DNA from: Flectonema sp. DT1601
Taxonomy: Eukaryota > Euglenozoa > Diplonemea > Diplonemida > Diplonemidae
Direction of reading: 5' to 3'
Assembly: GCA_964019425.1 (NCBI GenBank)
Contig: OZ025815.1
Location: 124,001 to 188,000 of the forward strand
DNA: 64,000 nucleotides
In this document: one piece after another, positions 43,384-54,403 of the stretch
Layout of the letters: the number at the start of each line of letters is the position of its first letter
Position numbering within the stretch: the first letter of the stretch is position 1
Made by a program: the position numbers and the translations under genes
Notes under the pieces: generated by a model
Told to the model about the DNA's origin: nothing
The model's database searches: none
Seen by the model: only the letters and a program-made list of their open reading frames with translations

Positions 43384-45318
43384 CTAACGAAATCTGTTAA
43401 CTTGCTTTTCCCATTCCTTTTCATCATTTCTTCCCCACAGATAAGGATTTCTATACGAAGGTTCAACAGTGTCACTGCAGTAGTTATGGTCTCGTATCCA
43501 ATCTTGTGAAGAACACGGAGGAAGACAGGCATTATGGAATCCTGCAACACAAGAAATGGATTCTTTTGTAAAGTGAAGTACCCAAGGCTGTTGAGCAAGG
43601 TAATGCTCTCTGTAGTCATGTCCCTTGTCTGCTTTAATTCCATACCAAGGGTTTTGAAATCCATTTACATACACTTTCCTTCCTTGATATAATACGTGGA
43701 TTCTGTGGTGATGTGGAGGCTTCCCTGCCGTCATTGGATCCTTCGTTGATCTGAGACTTATTTGAAAATCTGTTTTATTACGAAGGACGTTTAAATAAGT
43801 CATTTTATGGTGAGGCATAGTAACTGAAAAACCAACTTCTTTTAATTTTGATATGAGCTCTGTTCCTCTCTGTACTAATTGTTGGTTTGTTAAGTTAAAC
43901 GACACCAGATCGATATCTCCATCGGTTTCCCAAAATAGCTCTTCTCCCATTCTCATTGCTCCAAATAAATTACCATGATGAATTGAAACAGCGTATTGTA
44001 GTTTTTTTGGTTCTTCTTTGAATTCCGTTGGAACAGCCCAGTCTTTATTCGTCCATAAATCATGGATGAAAACAAAATCACGTTGTCTTGTCATTCTGTG
44101 ACACAGAGGACTGTATCTCCCATCGACAGAATGCTGTAAATTTCCTCCCGTTTTGATGCACTGGATAGGATGAAGGTAACCAGTTTGATCAAAGTAAGCT
44201 TCGATTTGATGATGTTCTGCAAACTCTCTCGTAAATATTTCTTTAACATAAGGTGTTGACACCGTCGGATATATTATTTCAGATCCTGTGCCCACCATTA
44301 CATATCCTGGGATTCGCGTTTGAATTCTTTTTAAATTCGGATCCTTTTCCTCATAAATTAGTTTTGCATTTTGCGTATGAACTCTAATGAGTAGATCTGC
44401 TACCGCAATACCATCATGGGAAGTGTTGAATCCTTGTAGCTTATCACGAATTAGTTGTGTTTTTGCAATAAATGTGTGGCTAGTTGAATCACAGTACATA
44501 ACAAATTGCTCGTGGCGTTGGTATCCGAATGTTGGTTTTTTATAACGTAGAAGCCATCTGGCATGTTCGATATCATAACAAGGAGTTGTTAGCAGCCCAT
44601 CTCTGTCTTCAAGTCCACCTAAGATATCAACGTCTGTTTGCTGAAACATTTCCACTGCCATAGTCAAATTGGTATATGACCCCCACTCTTTAAGATCTGT
44701 GCCTATCAAAACCAATTCTGTTTTTACAGATTCTAAAAGGGTCTGCAGTTCGAATCCCAATGTAGCTTTTTTTTTTTCTGGTAAGTCTTCACCTAGCTTA
44801 ATCTCAATACCGTCGTAGTGTTTTTGAATTTTGCTGGAAATTTCATCGGCGTTGGTGATGCTTGATGGGAGCAGAATGGTAAGCACAGCTGAAGGTTTTT
44901 TATTATCAGAAAGTGAACATCCTTTTCCAGAGTGTCCTGATTTACATTTGCAGTTGCCGGTTGCTTTGTCACAACTACCATGGCCATTACAGTTTTGTGG
45001 ACACTGCAGAGACAGTGAGTGACCTTGGGGTTGTTCCAGTTGAATCTCGTGTATTTCTTCTTTGTGAATCTCGTGTACTTCTTCTTGGTGAACATTATGT
45101 TGTTCTTGATCACCACACTCGCAAACTGGACATTCTCCGCAAGGTTGTTGCCCTCCCTTGTCACCTTCTGCTAGTTCATCATATAGTCGACGGGCTTCTA
45201 ATTTACATCTTCTCTCTCTCACCCATCCCCAGTAAAAATTTAGAATCGTTCCCAACACGACTATCAGCACCGCTGTGACAATCGGAGAGGTACCAGATCC
45301 CCGCGGACGGCGCTGCAT
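43384..45318 (-). CDS. FKRP/fukutin-like LicD-domain phosphotransferase, type II membrane
   Basis: 644 residues, single exon, ATG at 45318 eleven bases after TTGTTTTTACAG. It has a short basic cytosolic tail, a membrane anchor at about 11-32, a stem with charged HEIHKEEIHEI repeats, then one EGF-like module at 106-134 (CPQNCNGHGSC ... CKC ... GC). About 145-345 resembles the glycosyltransferase-like N-terminal part of FKRP (VLIGTDLKEWG, FVMYCDS). The LicD catalytic core is at 447-475: HHGNLFGAMRMG then WETDGDIDLVSF, with Asp466, 468 and 470 as metal ligands. LicD/FKRP enzymes transfer ribitol-, glycerol- or choline-phosphate to glycans in the Golgi. The donor here is unknown. The EGF module in the stem is not part of animal FKRP. 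Confidence 0.85.
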   Translation of the reverse strand: MQRRPRGSGTSPIVTAVLIVVLGTILNFYWGWVRERRCKLEARRLYDELAEGDKGGQQPCGECPVCECGDQEQHNVHQEEVHEIHKEEIHEIQLEQPQGHSLSLQCPQNCNGHGSCDKATGNCKCKSGHSGKGCSLSDNKKPSAVLTILLPSSITNADEISSKIQKHYDGIEIKLGEDLPEKKKATLGFELQTLLESVKTELVLIGTDLKEWGSYTNLTMAVEMFQQTDVDILGGLEDRDGLLTTPCYDIEHARWLLRYKKPTFGYQRHEQFVMYCDSTSHTFIAKTQLIRDKLQGFNTSHDGIAVADLLIRVHTQNAKLIYEEKDPNLKRIQTRIPGYVMVGTGSEIIYPTVSTPYVKEIFTREFAEHHQIEAYFDQTGYLHPIQCIKTGGNLQHSVDGRYSPLCHRMTRQRDFVFIHDLWTNKDWAVPTEFKEEPKKLQYAVSIHHGNLFGAMRMGEELFWETDGDIDLVSFNLTNQQLVQRGTELISKLKEVGFSVTMPHHKMTYLNVLRNKTDFQISLRSTKDPMTAGKPPHHHRIHVLYQGRKVYVNGFQNPWYGIKADKGHDYREHYLAQQPWVLHFTKESISCVAGFHNACLPPCSSQDWIRDHNYCSDTVEPSYRNPYLWGRNDEKEWEKQVNRFR

Positions 45319-45629
45319 CTTTTATGTGTCTGTAAAAACAACTAATCGGTCGTCACCAGAAGGAGAGATTATATAAACGACAATACTTGTTTAACCTGAT
45401 TGTTTGACCTGCTTGTTGAATAATAATAATTCCAATGAACTGTTTCCAACTAGCACTGATCCAACATCATGATGCTCATTCTTCCGCTAATTTTTTTTTT
45501 AATATTTTTTTTGTTTAGTTCTCTTTCGCAATGGGTTTTGGTTTCTAGTTTTTTTTTTTTTTTTTGTGATCTCCATTCGTAAGGTACACAGTCCACATTC
45601 CCATAGAGTAAAACTACTTTTTCTTTGAC

Positions 45630-45661
<32 letters not shown>

Positions 45662-46083
45662 GACAAGTCGACAACATCCTTTAGGCTAATACCTGCGGTG
45701 CTATTACTTCGTCCATACGACAATGAACAAACGGCTTTTTCAATTTTTTTTTTTTTTTTTTTTTCAAGCGCCCACAATAACAAAAAAAAAAATAATAATA
45801 ATAAATTATAAAAAAAAATTAAAAACAATAGAATAGAAGAAATAGACATTACAAGAAGTACAGGTTAATGGGTTAAGGGGGGCCTGAAGAATAGTAATTA
45901 ATAATTGCGACACTATTATGTTTTATTTTTTTTCTTTTTCTTTATTTTTTTTTTCTTTCTTTCGAGAGCCCCGGTTTCAAGGCTCGTTCTAATTTATTTT
46001 TACATACAGAGAGAAGTCGTATTTGACCTGCAAGTTAGGAATAGAATGAAGGCAGACAACAAAACATATTTCTTGTCAACCAA
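45319..46083. other. Non-coding gap with T29 run
   Basis: T17-T29 runs near 45549, 45633-45661 and 45748. Nothing else supported. Contains the 3' flank of the HMG gene and the FKRP-like leader. Confidence 0.55.
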
Positions 46084-46884
46084 CTACTGCTTGTCTTCCA
46101 TTGCAATCCACTTTTTTTTATCAGAATCAGATAATGAGTTATAATGACTTTTCAACCATGCATTACACTTAATACCATCCCACTTAGTAAGTTTCAACTC
46201 CGCCAGTGCTAAGTCTTTGCTTGCCTGATCTTTGATGTAAAAAGAAACAGCAGTCTTCTTAGCTGGTTGTTTGTCAGCCTTTTCAACTTTTGGCTTTTTC
46301 TCTGCACTTTTCTTGTCTGATGCCTTACGCTTTTCCTTGTCCTTAGTTGAGCTGCTTGCTGCTTTTGTCGCAGCTTTTTCATCATTTGATATTTTAACGT
46401 ATTGTTCTTTCTCGTCGTCAGTCATTTTCTTCCACAAGTCGTTTAATTCAGTTCGTGGAGTGTTTCCCTTCTTGTCAGCCATGAAGACCTGGTAGGCTGA
46501 TCTTGCTCTCTTTGGAGTTGGCTGGACGAGGTTTGGATTATCTTCGATTTTGTCTGACATAACTTCACGCATTAAGCGATTGGTCCACTGTGAGATTGTT
46601 GAGGTTGGTTTTTACTACTTTTTTGAGAATTGGGAAAAAACAGGGGAGAAAAGAAAGAAAAAAAAATAACATACATCCTTATGCCCTTTCGACCTATCGG
46701 AAAGAAGTCCCTTCTCAAGATCGAATTTAACCTCAGCCATGCGAAGTGTGTCCTTGACGGTGATATCCTCTAGCTTTCCATCTTCTATTATCTTACCTAC
46801 TATTTCTGATAAAGCTGTTTTAAGTAAACCTTCAGCTGGTAGCACAGATGCCGCCTGGGTTTCTTTCTTCGGAGTAGCAGGCAT
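46084..46884 (-). CDS. DEK_C plus HMG-box chromatin protein, 2 exons
   Basis: Exons 46884-46675 and 46587-46084 (intron 87 bp, GTATGT ... AATCTCACAG), 237 residues. The splice gives HKDWTNRLMREVMSD, closing a helical domain (about 18-85) that resembles the C-terminal domain of DEK, a DNA- and histone-binding module. Two HMG-box-like segments follow: PKRARSAYQVFMADK ... WKKMTDDEKEQY (about 95-140) and AVSFYIKDQ ... LKSHYNSLSDSDKKKW (about 183-233). They are joined by a Lys-rich linker. HMG boxes bend DNA. ATG is 21 bases after CTTTCCTACAG. Probably an abundant chromatin protein. Confidence 0.87.
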
Positions 46885-47015
46885 ATTAATTTATATCACC
46901 CTGGACTGTAGGAAAGTTTTTTTTAAAAAAAAAGTTTTTAAGCATATCACAAAAAGTAAATAACCGAACCAATAAATAAAACGAGTGTAAATGTATAGTG
47001 CCAGCAGACACATGG

Positions 47016-49901
47016 TTATCTCCTAGTTTTCCCAATTTTTAATTTTGGATTGTTCTGTTTTAAAGCCGGAAGCAGTCTTGTCGAAATAAATGTCTGCAGT
47101 CTGTCGGCTAGTTTTATAAAAGGAGCTGGTAATTTGTAAATGGCAATGCAGACTACGACTTCTAGAAATTCACGATATACCAAAGTGGTGTTCGCGGCAG
47201 ATATGGGATCCGGGTTTTCTTCACCATCCTCTTGTAGGAATTTAAATAATTCACACGCTGCATCCATTGACAGGGTTTGATCAAGTAGTTTGGCATCTTT
47301 TAAAAATGTTTTGTATTCTGAAACAGACATATCGTCGTCTGTGCCGATGAATACCTTTGCTTTATGTTCACCCTTGGAATACCATTTAAAGATCTTTTGT
47401 AAGCTTAAATTAAAACGAGTAAGAACCGCTTGAACATCAGACTGGTATAAGTGATCCCTGAACTCATCAACAACAGATTGACAACCATACTTAACAAGAT
47501 GTGATTTCATCAATTCCTCTAACTTTTCATCAGTTGCAAGATTTGGATATTTCGTATCGGCTAAATGAATCAAACAATCAATCCATTCCGTTGTAGTCAA
47601 CTTATCAGCCGGGTTGTAGTTTTCAATTATTTCACCAAATTCATCATCAGACTCCGGATCCGTTGGACTACTAACATATGAACTTAAATTCAATAAATCA
47701 CTTCCGTTGATGTCAGTCTCTAATCCTTCAGAATGAAATATAGAAGCCCGTTCTTCAAAAAAAACAGATTTCCTCTGGTTTGTTTGAACAGCAATAATCT
47801 CTGAGATATCGTTAGCTCGTTTATATATTGCTGTAACTTGTGACTTTCTACAGTTCTTTCCGATCATTTTGGTGTCGGTTATGAATCTCCAAAAACGGTC
47901 TTGGCACATGAGCCGTCCTTCAGGGACGTAGAATTTCCATATTCTGTGAAGGATTTCACAGTACTTCGACAACACCATTCTTACATCAGATTGAACCTGT
48001 TGCTTTTCCGTTGGGGAAGCTATTGTAAATTCCGGGAGATCAGCTAGACGAGCAGAGTCTATATTCGTTAAAGCATCTCTTTCCTTCTTGCGAGCCTCGT
48101 TAAGTAGTGCAAACGATTCCCTGTTTTGAAAATGCTCTGCAATTATTGACGAAGCGAAATGCTGCAGAGGTACCTGCAATGACCTCCACCTCTTTAAATT
48201 ATTTCTCATGGATTTATATTTTTTTAATAAAATTGAAGGGTCAGTCATACGCAATATTTCAGTTGAAAGGTCAGAACCATCAACGGGTTCGCTATCTTCT
48301 GTTGTGACTAACATCTTTGGAGACTGAAGGGTCCGTTCAAATATGTGCGTAATAAAACATGTATTCGAGTCAACAGAACTTTCTGTTATATCTAATGTGC
48401 TTATTGAGGTTTTACATCTTAGCCATGAGTGGTACTTCTCAATTATTAGTTCAGCTCGTTTTGAAGTACTTATTTCTGCTCTGATCTTTTTTGAAAATTC
48501 CGGTTGAATTTCCATCAGTGACTTTGCTAAATTTAGAAAAACAATTGTGTCTTTGAGTTCTGTTCCGAGATTGGTTGGAAGATCGGCTGTCTTGTCGATG
48601 CTCCATATTAGTTTACCCATCCACAGTTGGAGTAGTTTAACGGCTGGAATTTTCAACGTTTCAGTCGCTTTATGCTGAGATGACAGTCTGTTTAAAAAAG
48701 CAATATTAGTACTAACTTTGAACTTCCTCTGTTCTGACAGTGCCTCATAACCTTCTGGAATCTCCGCTTCACTAAAAAGGAATTCATCAGGATTTTTTTC
48801 TCCAAATGTTGGCCAACAAAACGAACATATTTCCGACGTAACTTGCTTCCACGAAAACACACTTTTATGCAGCTGTGCAATTTCATCTCGTTGAGCTGCT
48901 ATCTCTGAATCTCGTACTTCGACCTGTTCTTTAAGTCGGATGACTTCTTCTTCTAGTGAAACCTTATCAGAGTCTAATGAATTAATCTCAGCCTTTGCTT
49001 CTAATAAGTTATCCTGTAGTAAGGCTACCTTTGTTCTGAGTGATTCTTCACGGGTTCGAACCTCGCGAATGTTTTTTTTTTCAATTTGAACAGCAGTAAA
49101 AAGCCTCCACTCAGCCATAGACTGTCTCAACATCCTCCTACGCTGAACTCTCTTATGGTGATTGTACGATGCATTTTTCCGAATTCGTAGTCTTCGGACA
49201 GTGTGGTACCAGGCACTTATATATCGACGCATAAGCATGTGTTGCCAAGTGCTGATGGTCCGTCCAAGTACGATTTGCTGTTTTGCAAGTACCTTGGCAC
49301 CTTGTTCTGCTACAGCGTGATATTTAATAAAAGACTCTCGCATTGCTTTGTATCGATCTGACCACATTGTATGGGATAAATTCCAATCGAGAGTCTGACC
49401 AGGTTTACCTTCAGTTAGATCACTCAGAACTTGCCAGCTTTCAGAAGTGATACTGGAATATATAGAAGGTAACAGCTCTTCATAAATCATTCTAAGAACA
49501 GGTTGATTAGAACTATGTGAACTTGATATCTGATGTAGGAGAACACAGCACGCAGCTGTTCGTAAAGGATTTGGTACACCTAATCCTCTTGTTGCTACTA
49601 AGACTTTTGATAGGAAGACCTCAGCTGAAAGACAGGTGGAATGAAACTCTTTGAGATCATTTTTAAAAGATTTGGTCCATTTACTTGAAACTTTTGAAAT
49701 CGTATGAAAATCCCATCCGCTGTTCGTTCCAGTTCCGTCATCGAATGTTTTCACTTCAGTACTACGTGGTAAGAACTCACCATCTGCTAGCTCACTAACA
49801 TCTTTATATTTACATCCTCTTCTTCCACGTCTAGTGCTGCCCTTACCCACGGGACGTACCGGGTTGTGCAATTGCTCACGATAGATAACATTATTAATCA
49901 T
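47016..49901 (-). CDS. Large coiled-coil protein with Sfi1-like and CH-like regions
   Basis: 961 residues, single exon, ATG at 49901 nine bases after TTAACCTCCTAG. The N-terminus is basic. About 75-200 is helical. Residues about 215-270 have Trp/Arg-spaced helices (WYHTVRRLRIRK, RRRMLRQSMAEWRLF), the Sfi1/centrin-binding style. A coiled coil spans about 270-350. About 425-525 resembles a calponin-homology domain (LLQLWMGKLI ... LKDTIVFLNLAKSL). The C-terminal third has two helical modules of the kind IFKWYS ... MSVSEYKTFLKD and REFLEVVVCIAIYK, like degenerate EF-hands. The same order is seen in the larger gene at 56992-61032, so the two are probably distant paralogues of the microtubule or basal-body cytoskeleton. 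Confidence 0.75.
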   Translation of the reverse strand: MINNVIYREQLHNPVRPVGKGSTRRGRRGCKYKDVSELADGEFLPRSTEVKTFDDGTGTNSGWDFHTISKVSSKWTKSFKNDLKEFHSTCLSAEVFLSKVLVATRGLGVPNPLRTAACCVLLHQISSSHSSNQPVLRMIYEELLPSIYSSITSESWQVLSDLTEGKPGQTLDWNLSHTMWSDRYKAMRESFIKYHAVAEQGAKVLAKQQIVLGRTISTWQHMLMRRYISAWYHTVRRLRIRKNASYNHHKRVQRRRMLRQSMAEWRLFTAVQIEKKNIREVRTREESLRTKVALLQDNLLEAKAEINSLDSDKVSLEEEVIRLKEQVEVRDSEIAAQRDEIAQLHKSVFSWKQVTSEICSFCWPTFGEKNPDEFLFSEAEIPEGYEALSEQRKFKVSTNIAFLNRLSSQHKATETLKIPAVKLLQLWMGKLIWSIDKTADLPTNLGTELKDTIVFLNLAKSLMEIQPEFSKKIRAEISTSKRAELIIEKYHSWLRCKTSISTLDITESSVDSNTCFITHIFERTLQSPKMLVTTEDSEPVDGSDLSTEILRMTDPSILLKKYKSMRNNLKRWRSLQVPLQHFASSIIAEHFQNRESFALLNEARKKERDALTNIDSARLADLPEFTIASPTEKQQVQSDVRMVLSKYCEILHRIWKFYVPEGRLMCQDRFWRFITDTKMIGKNCRKSQVTAIYKRANDISEIIAVQTNQRKSVFFEERASIFHSEGLETDINGSDLLNLSSYVSSPTDPESDDEFGEIIENYNPADKLTTTEWIDCLIHLADTKYPNLATDEKLEELMKSHLVKYGCQSVVDEFRDHLYQSDVQAVLTRFNLSLQKIFKWYSKGEHKAKVFIGTDDDMSVSEYKTFLKDAKLLDQTLSMDAACELFKFLQEDGEENPDPISAANTTLVYREFLEVVVCIAIYKLPAPFIKLADRLQTFISTRLLPALKQNNPKLKIGKTRR

Positions 49902-51665
49902 TATGTTGGCCTAGGAGGTTAATTGATTCTAATTTAAATAACTTGTTTAATTCACTGACAGTATTCAGAATTCTTGATGACGGGAGTGGGGGCGGGACGT
50001 GCTATACGTGGGTTGCGGAGAGGGGCTTCAATTTTTTATTTTTTTTTTTTTTTTTTCCCTTCTTCGATTTTTTTTTTTTTTTTTTTTTTTGGATTTTTTT
50101 TTTTTTCAGTCAGCCTTTCTGATAAGAATATATGCAGCAAATCCTGCATTTGGTTACTGACAGCACAAACATATGCAATGGATACAAAAAATGAAAATTC
50201 AGAAAGAATTATGAAATTTCCAAAGCAGGAATAATCAACCTGTTAGCCGCATGTTCCTTACGCGCTTTCTTATCATTTTTCATCTCAACATTTTCTTATA
50301 TCCACCTTTCACTGATACAAAGGCTCTATAGATGAGCTGCACGGAGAATTGCAATATTAGTCACAAAAAAAAAAAAAAAAAAAAAACTTCTTTTATCAGA
50401 TGAATCATAGTGCACCACGAGGGAAGAAAAACGATGTTTTTTTTTAATCGTGCTTCGTTAAGTCCCGAGTAGTACCTAACTCGACAACGTTATTTGTTGG
50501 TTTAAAAGTCACAACGTAAAAAAAGACTTGTCAAGTTCTTCGGACTAAAAAAAGAAAAAAAATAAAAGTTTAGAAAAATTAAAAGTTTTTGATCTATAGA
50601 AGAAGTTAATTTGTCTAACTTTTTTTTTTTTTTTTTTTTTGTTGCTGTAGTTTTTTTTTTTTTTTTTGTCTTTCACCCCTCCCCTCCCTCCGTAATGTTT
50701 TTACTCTTACTTTTCCGCCTACAAATATTTTTTTTTCCCCTTACAATATTTTTTTGTCGCCCAATTTTTTTGCCCTAATAAGCACTTGGGCGAGTTCAAC
50801 AGAAATCGCATAACTACCAGCCTTTGAGTTAGAAAAGGAAGAATAAAATAAAATAAAAAATAACAGACGAAGCAGTTCGACGATGTACCGTAGCTCAACA
50901 TTAAGTCAGTCATAGACAGGTTTTTACATGCACGCAGCGGGAAATGACAATAATAACCGTAACAGTGCAAAAAAAAAAAGTAAAAAAAATGATTCAGGTT
51001 CACAAGGGTAGAGTGAGTACTAGTGCCTATGAGTGAACTGTCCCGTTGTCAAGACCTCTTTTTGCAAAAAACTGATCAACGAAACTGCTAAGGGGAAATA
51101 ATAATAATTTGCAAAAAAAAAAAAAAAAAACTCAAAAGGCTAATGAGAAAGGCCGACTTCTGGATGCCATACTATGATGCTCGTCATAAGGGCGGAGTAG
51201 CGCTGCTGTTAAGGGCGGCAACCTTGCGGGTGTGTGTCGTGATTTTTCATTCTCTTATTATTATTTTTTTCTTTTTCATTTTTTCATATTTTTTTTGTTT
51301 CTAATGCTCCCTGCGTTCTATTAATAATTCCTCACAAGACGCGCTTTTTTTCTACGTGTTTCGTCAGGTCACGCGATAGGTACCCCCCCCATTAGCCGTA
51401 GGCAAGTGGTGACAGGGGGGGGAGAAAATGAAAACGGGAAAAAAAGAAACGGGGGAAGAGAAAAAAAAAGAAAAAAAAAATAGAACAAATAAAAAACATA
51501 ACGCGCAAACAGGTATCATGCTGTTATTGAAAAAATAAATAAAAAAAATTTAAAAAAAGAAAAGGAAAAAACTCAACATGCTACACATTATTCTAAGTAG
51601 AGATAATATAAAAGTAGAAAGCGCAGAGGGGAAAAAAGAAAAAGAAAAAGAACCGTTGAGAAGGC
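49902..51665. other. 1.8 kb non-coding region
   Basis: T runs at 50036-50056, 50070-50090 and 50620-50640 and A22 at 50365-50386. It has GC-richer short blocks near 51180-51235, including a near-palindrome AGTAGCGCTGCT, and a C8 ... G8 pair at 51383-51422 that could close a 25-30 base loop. No protein-like frame. Confidence 0.5.
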
Positions 51666-52742
51666 CTACTGCTGCTTGCAGTCCTGCTGTCCACCATCAG
51701 CACCACCCTTCAAGAGCTCCTGAAGTCCTTCAGCTCCGAAGTTGAACCCATCCTGTCCGGTTATTGCTTGACCAGTGAAGTGCATAACCGCACGTGGAAT
51801 GACGTTTTCTCTAATACAGGTTCCAGCATTGTGATCTTCTGCCATTTCATCGGCTATTTGCTGAGTGAGGTCCTTATCATCACATTGAATAGGACTAAAG
51901 AACTTAAAGAATGAATTAGTTGGGATTGCCTTCTCAACAATACGAGTTCCCTTACCAACCTTTGAAGTCTGCTTCTTCTTCTTCAAAGTAACGGTTGGGT
52001 TCTTTCCCTTACTCCAGCTGATGTCACATCTGTTATTGTTTTATTATTAATTAGTTTTTTTATTATACAAAAAGACAAAAATATATAAAAATACAAACCC
52101 TTCGGACTTGACTAAAAGTTCTTCACCGTCTTCCTCATCGAGTTTGGTGTAGTAGGTCTTAGTAAGTACGGACTCAGAGAAGAATTCGTTTTCTTCGAAG
52201 AAGAATGAAAGTTTGAATCCAGTAGAAGGTTCTGAAAGAGTCTCAGAAGTGATGTCGATAAGGTGAGTGAGGATTTCATTATCTTGATCCTCAATAGAGA
52301 ATGAGTCCTGACCTCCTCCTTCTAAAGCGCGAAGCCAGAATTCTGGAACTCCCTTCTCAGCATCTGGCATCTCTTCCTCATCGTTCTTCTCTTCCTCTTT
52401 CTTTGTTGCCTCAATTGGCTTGCCGTCGTCGTCAAGTTCTTCAACACCTCCCTCGCCTTCATCATCCTTCTTTTCATCTTTATCAATGGCGGCTTGACCC
52501 TTCACGATCTCTTCTTCGGTTGGTTCTCTAGTACCTGTTACAATCTCCTTTCTCTTCGCGTATAATGGTTCGTATAATCTTTCGTACTTAAGTTCGATGG
52601 CCTGTTTTTCCTTCAGATAACCAACGAAGGCCTCCTGGTACTTTGACTGAAGAGATTGAAGGGCGAGGACGTTCTCACGAACTCCATCTGGCAGATCTGC
52701 AACGAACTGCATTGGCGTGGTATCATCAGCGCTTTCCGACAT
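51666..52742 (-). CDS. NAP1: Nucleosome assembly protein 1 family, 2 exons
   Basis: Exons 52742-52099 and 52029-51666 (intron 69 bp), 335 residues. It contains the NAP fold: LPDGVRENVLALQSLQ and a long dimer helix (YLKEKQAIELKYERLYEPLYAKRKEI), VPEFWLRALEG, then across the splice GCDISWSKGKNPTVTLKKKK, and SFFKFFSP. It ends CKQQ, the prenylation-type box also found in animal NAP1L1. The usual long acidic tail is short here; an acidic loop (about 105-130) sits inside instead. NAP1 is a histone H2A-H2B chaperone for import and assembly. ATG is 26 bases after ATACTCAAG. Confidence 0.95.
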
Positions 52743-52977
52743 ATTTATAAGAGATTTGTGATGAACAGCTTGAGTATGTAAATAGTAAAATTAAAAAAAA
52801 TAAATACACAATTATTTTTTAAATTTTTCTTTGATAACTAATCAGTAAAAAAAAAAAAAAGGCAAGGGGAGATCTCCACTTCTCAGTCTGGGGAAAAAAT
52901 TTAAAAAAAAAAAAAATAAATAATAGCAATAAAATAAAAAAACGCCAGTACAGTGTAACTCACCAGCCACAAATTAT

Positions 52978-53898
52978 CTACGAAATGCAGCTGCTCGACC
53001 TGCCAACAGGCGAAGATTTATAAGAATGGGCTTTCAAAATTTCTCTAAGATAAACACCACGTGACCAACTAGACTCTGAAGGTAGTTCATTCAAGAAAGT
53101 CATAAGTGGAGCTACTATGTCTACCTCAAAATCCCACCTATTATGGTCTGCCTTTGATGAGATTCTGACACTCAAAGGATACGAATAAGCACCACCAACA
53201 CCAACTGCTCTGTCTACGGTAATATACTTATCATATGATGGTTTCTTCGTAGTCTTTTTTAGCTTTGACACTAAGTTGTTAGTGTGTGAAACCGAAATTA
53301 AAGTATCAGCAGCACCATGCAACAGTAATATAGGTGATTTTGCCTTCATTAAATCGACTTCAGGTCGCCACCGGTGAGAGAATAATGCTCTGGCTAAGCA
53401 AGTTGCATGATCTTGTACGACATCCAATATAGAAGTGTAAGGCGACATGAGAACCATACCTCGAACGATTTCTCCTTGTGAAGCCGATTTCGATGCTAAT
53501 TTAGCAGCAACACCTGTACCAATACTCCTCGCGTAGATTACTATGTCTTTGGGTGATATTTTCAACGAATCCACAACAAATCGAAAAGCCATCCAAACAG
53601 CCACGTCAATACTTGACATATTTTTAGATCCATTATAAATTCCGTATCCAGGATACTCAACGCTCAACACTGTGCATTGTAATTTTTCAGATAAATATTG
53701 ACCTTCAGTCTCTTCTCTACCAATATCAGTAGCATTACCATGCAAGTTGAACAGTAGAAATTTGGACTTTCCACTCGGGTAGTTTAAAACAGCAGGCATT
53801 TGGTCCCCTCCAGATTGTGGAATTCCAATCAATCTCGGACCAAATAATTTGCTGTCATATCCCGGACTTGGTGCAGGAAATAGTATCGTATCAAGCAT
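52978..53898 (-). CDS. Alpha/beta hydrolase, ABHD17/Bem46-like (copy 1)
   Basis: 306 residues, single exon, ATG at 53898 eight bases after CCCCTTTTCAAACAG. N-terminal oxyanion region LLFNLHGNATDIG, nucleophile ARSIGTG near 123-129, acid LHGAADTL, and His in KADHNRWDFE, so the Ser-Asp-His triad is complete. ABHD17 enzymes remove palmitate from Ras and PSD-95 type proteins in animals. No Cys-rich N-terminus for membrane anchoring is present, so the role may differ. The gene just upstream at 54404-55303 is a clear tandem paralogue. Confidence 0.88.
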   Translation of the reverse strand: MLDTILFPAPSPGYDSKLFGPRLIGIPQSGGDQMPAVLNYPSGKSKFLLFNLHGNATDIGREETEGQYLSEKLQCTVLSVEYPGYGIYNGSKNMSSIDVAVWMAFRFVVDSLKISPKDIVIYARSIGTGVAAKLASKSASQGEIVRGMVLMSPYTSILDVVQDHATCLARALFSHRWRPEVDLMKAKSPILLLHGAADTLISVSHTNNLVSKLKKTTKKPSYDKYITVDRAVGVGGAYSYPLSVRISSKADHNRWDFEVDIVAPLMTFLNELPSESSWSRGVYLREILKAHSYKSSPVGRSSSCIS

Positions 53899-54403
53899 TG
53901 TGTTTACTGTTTGAAAAGGGGAAGAAAATATTTAAAATAAAAAAATATTTTATCGTTATGAGAAACAAAACTTCTCAAAAAAAAAAAAAAAAAAAATTGT
54001 TTTAGCTAAGAATAATTAGACATGCATGAAAAAAATATAAAGGTCGGTAAATATACAACAACTAAGGCAGGACCTGCGAAGGAACATATCACTCATCGGT
54101 GAGGCAAACAAAGACTAACAAAGAATCGACTTTCGCGAAAGCTACTTTCTTTTTCCATAACAAATCAATACGAATTCCAGCCTACCCCGCACAAGGTCGA
54201 AAGCAAGAAGCAATTTTCCTCCTGACAACAACTCTTGTGTGGGGGTAAGAAAAAAATAATTGGCTAGCAACTGTGGCAAGAAAAAAAGGGGAGAAAAAAA
54301 ACCAAAAAGAAATGTTGACGAGTTTAGAATGTACTTGCAAACATGAATCTCGTTGTTAGCGTAACGCGTCAGTCAATATAAGTGATGACATAAGAGATAT
54401 CAT
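53899..54403. other. Spacer between tandem hydrolase genes
   Basis: About 500 bases, AT-rich, A20 near 53979. No frame or hairpin of note. Confidence 0.55.

Noticed and set aside
44745-44765. B-box-like GTTCGAATCCC
   Set aside because: It lies inside the FKRP-like coding sequence and has no A box at the right distance.
43384-45318. Reading the membrane protein as a Stealth/GNPTAB-type phosphotransferase
   Set aside because: The EGF stem first suggested it, but the catalytic block (LFGAMRMG ... DGDIDL) is of LicD/FKRP type and the Stealth motifs are absent.
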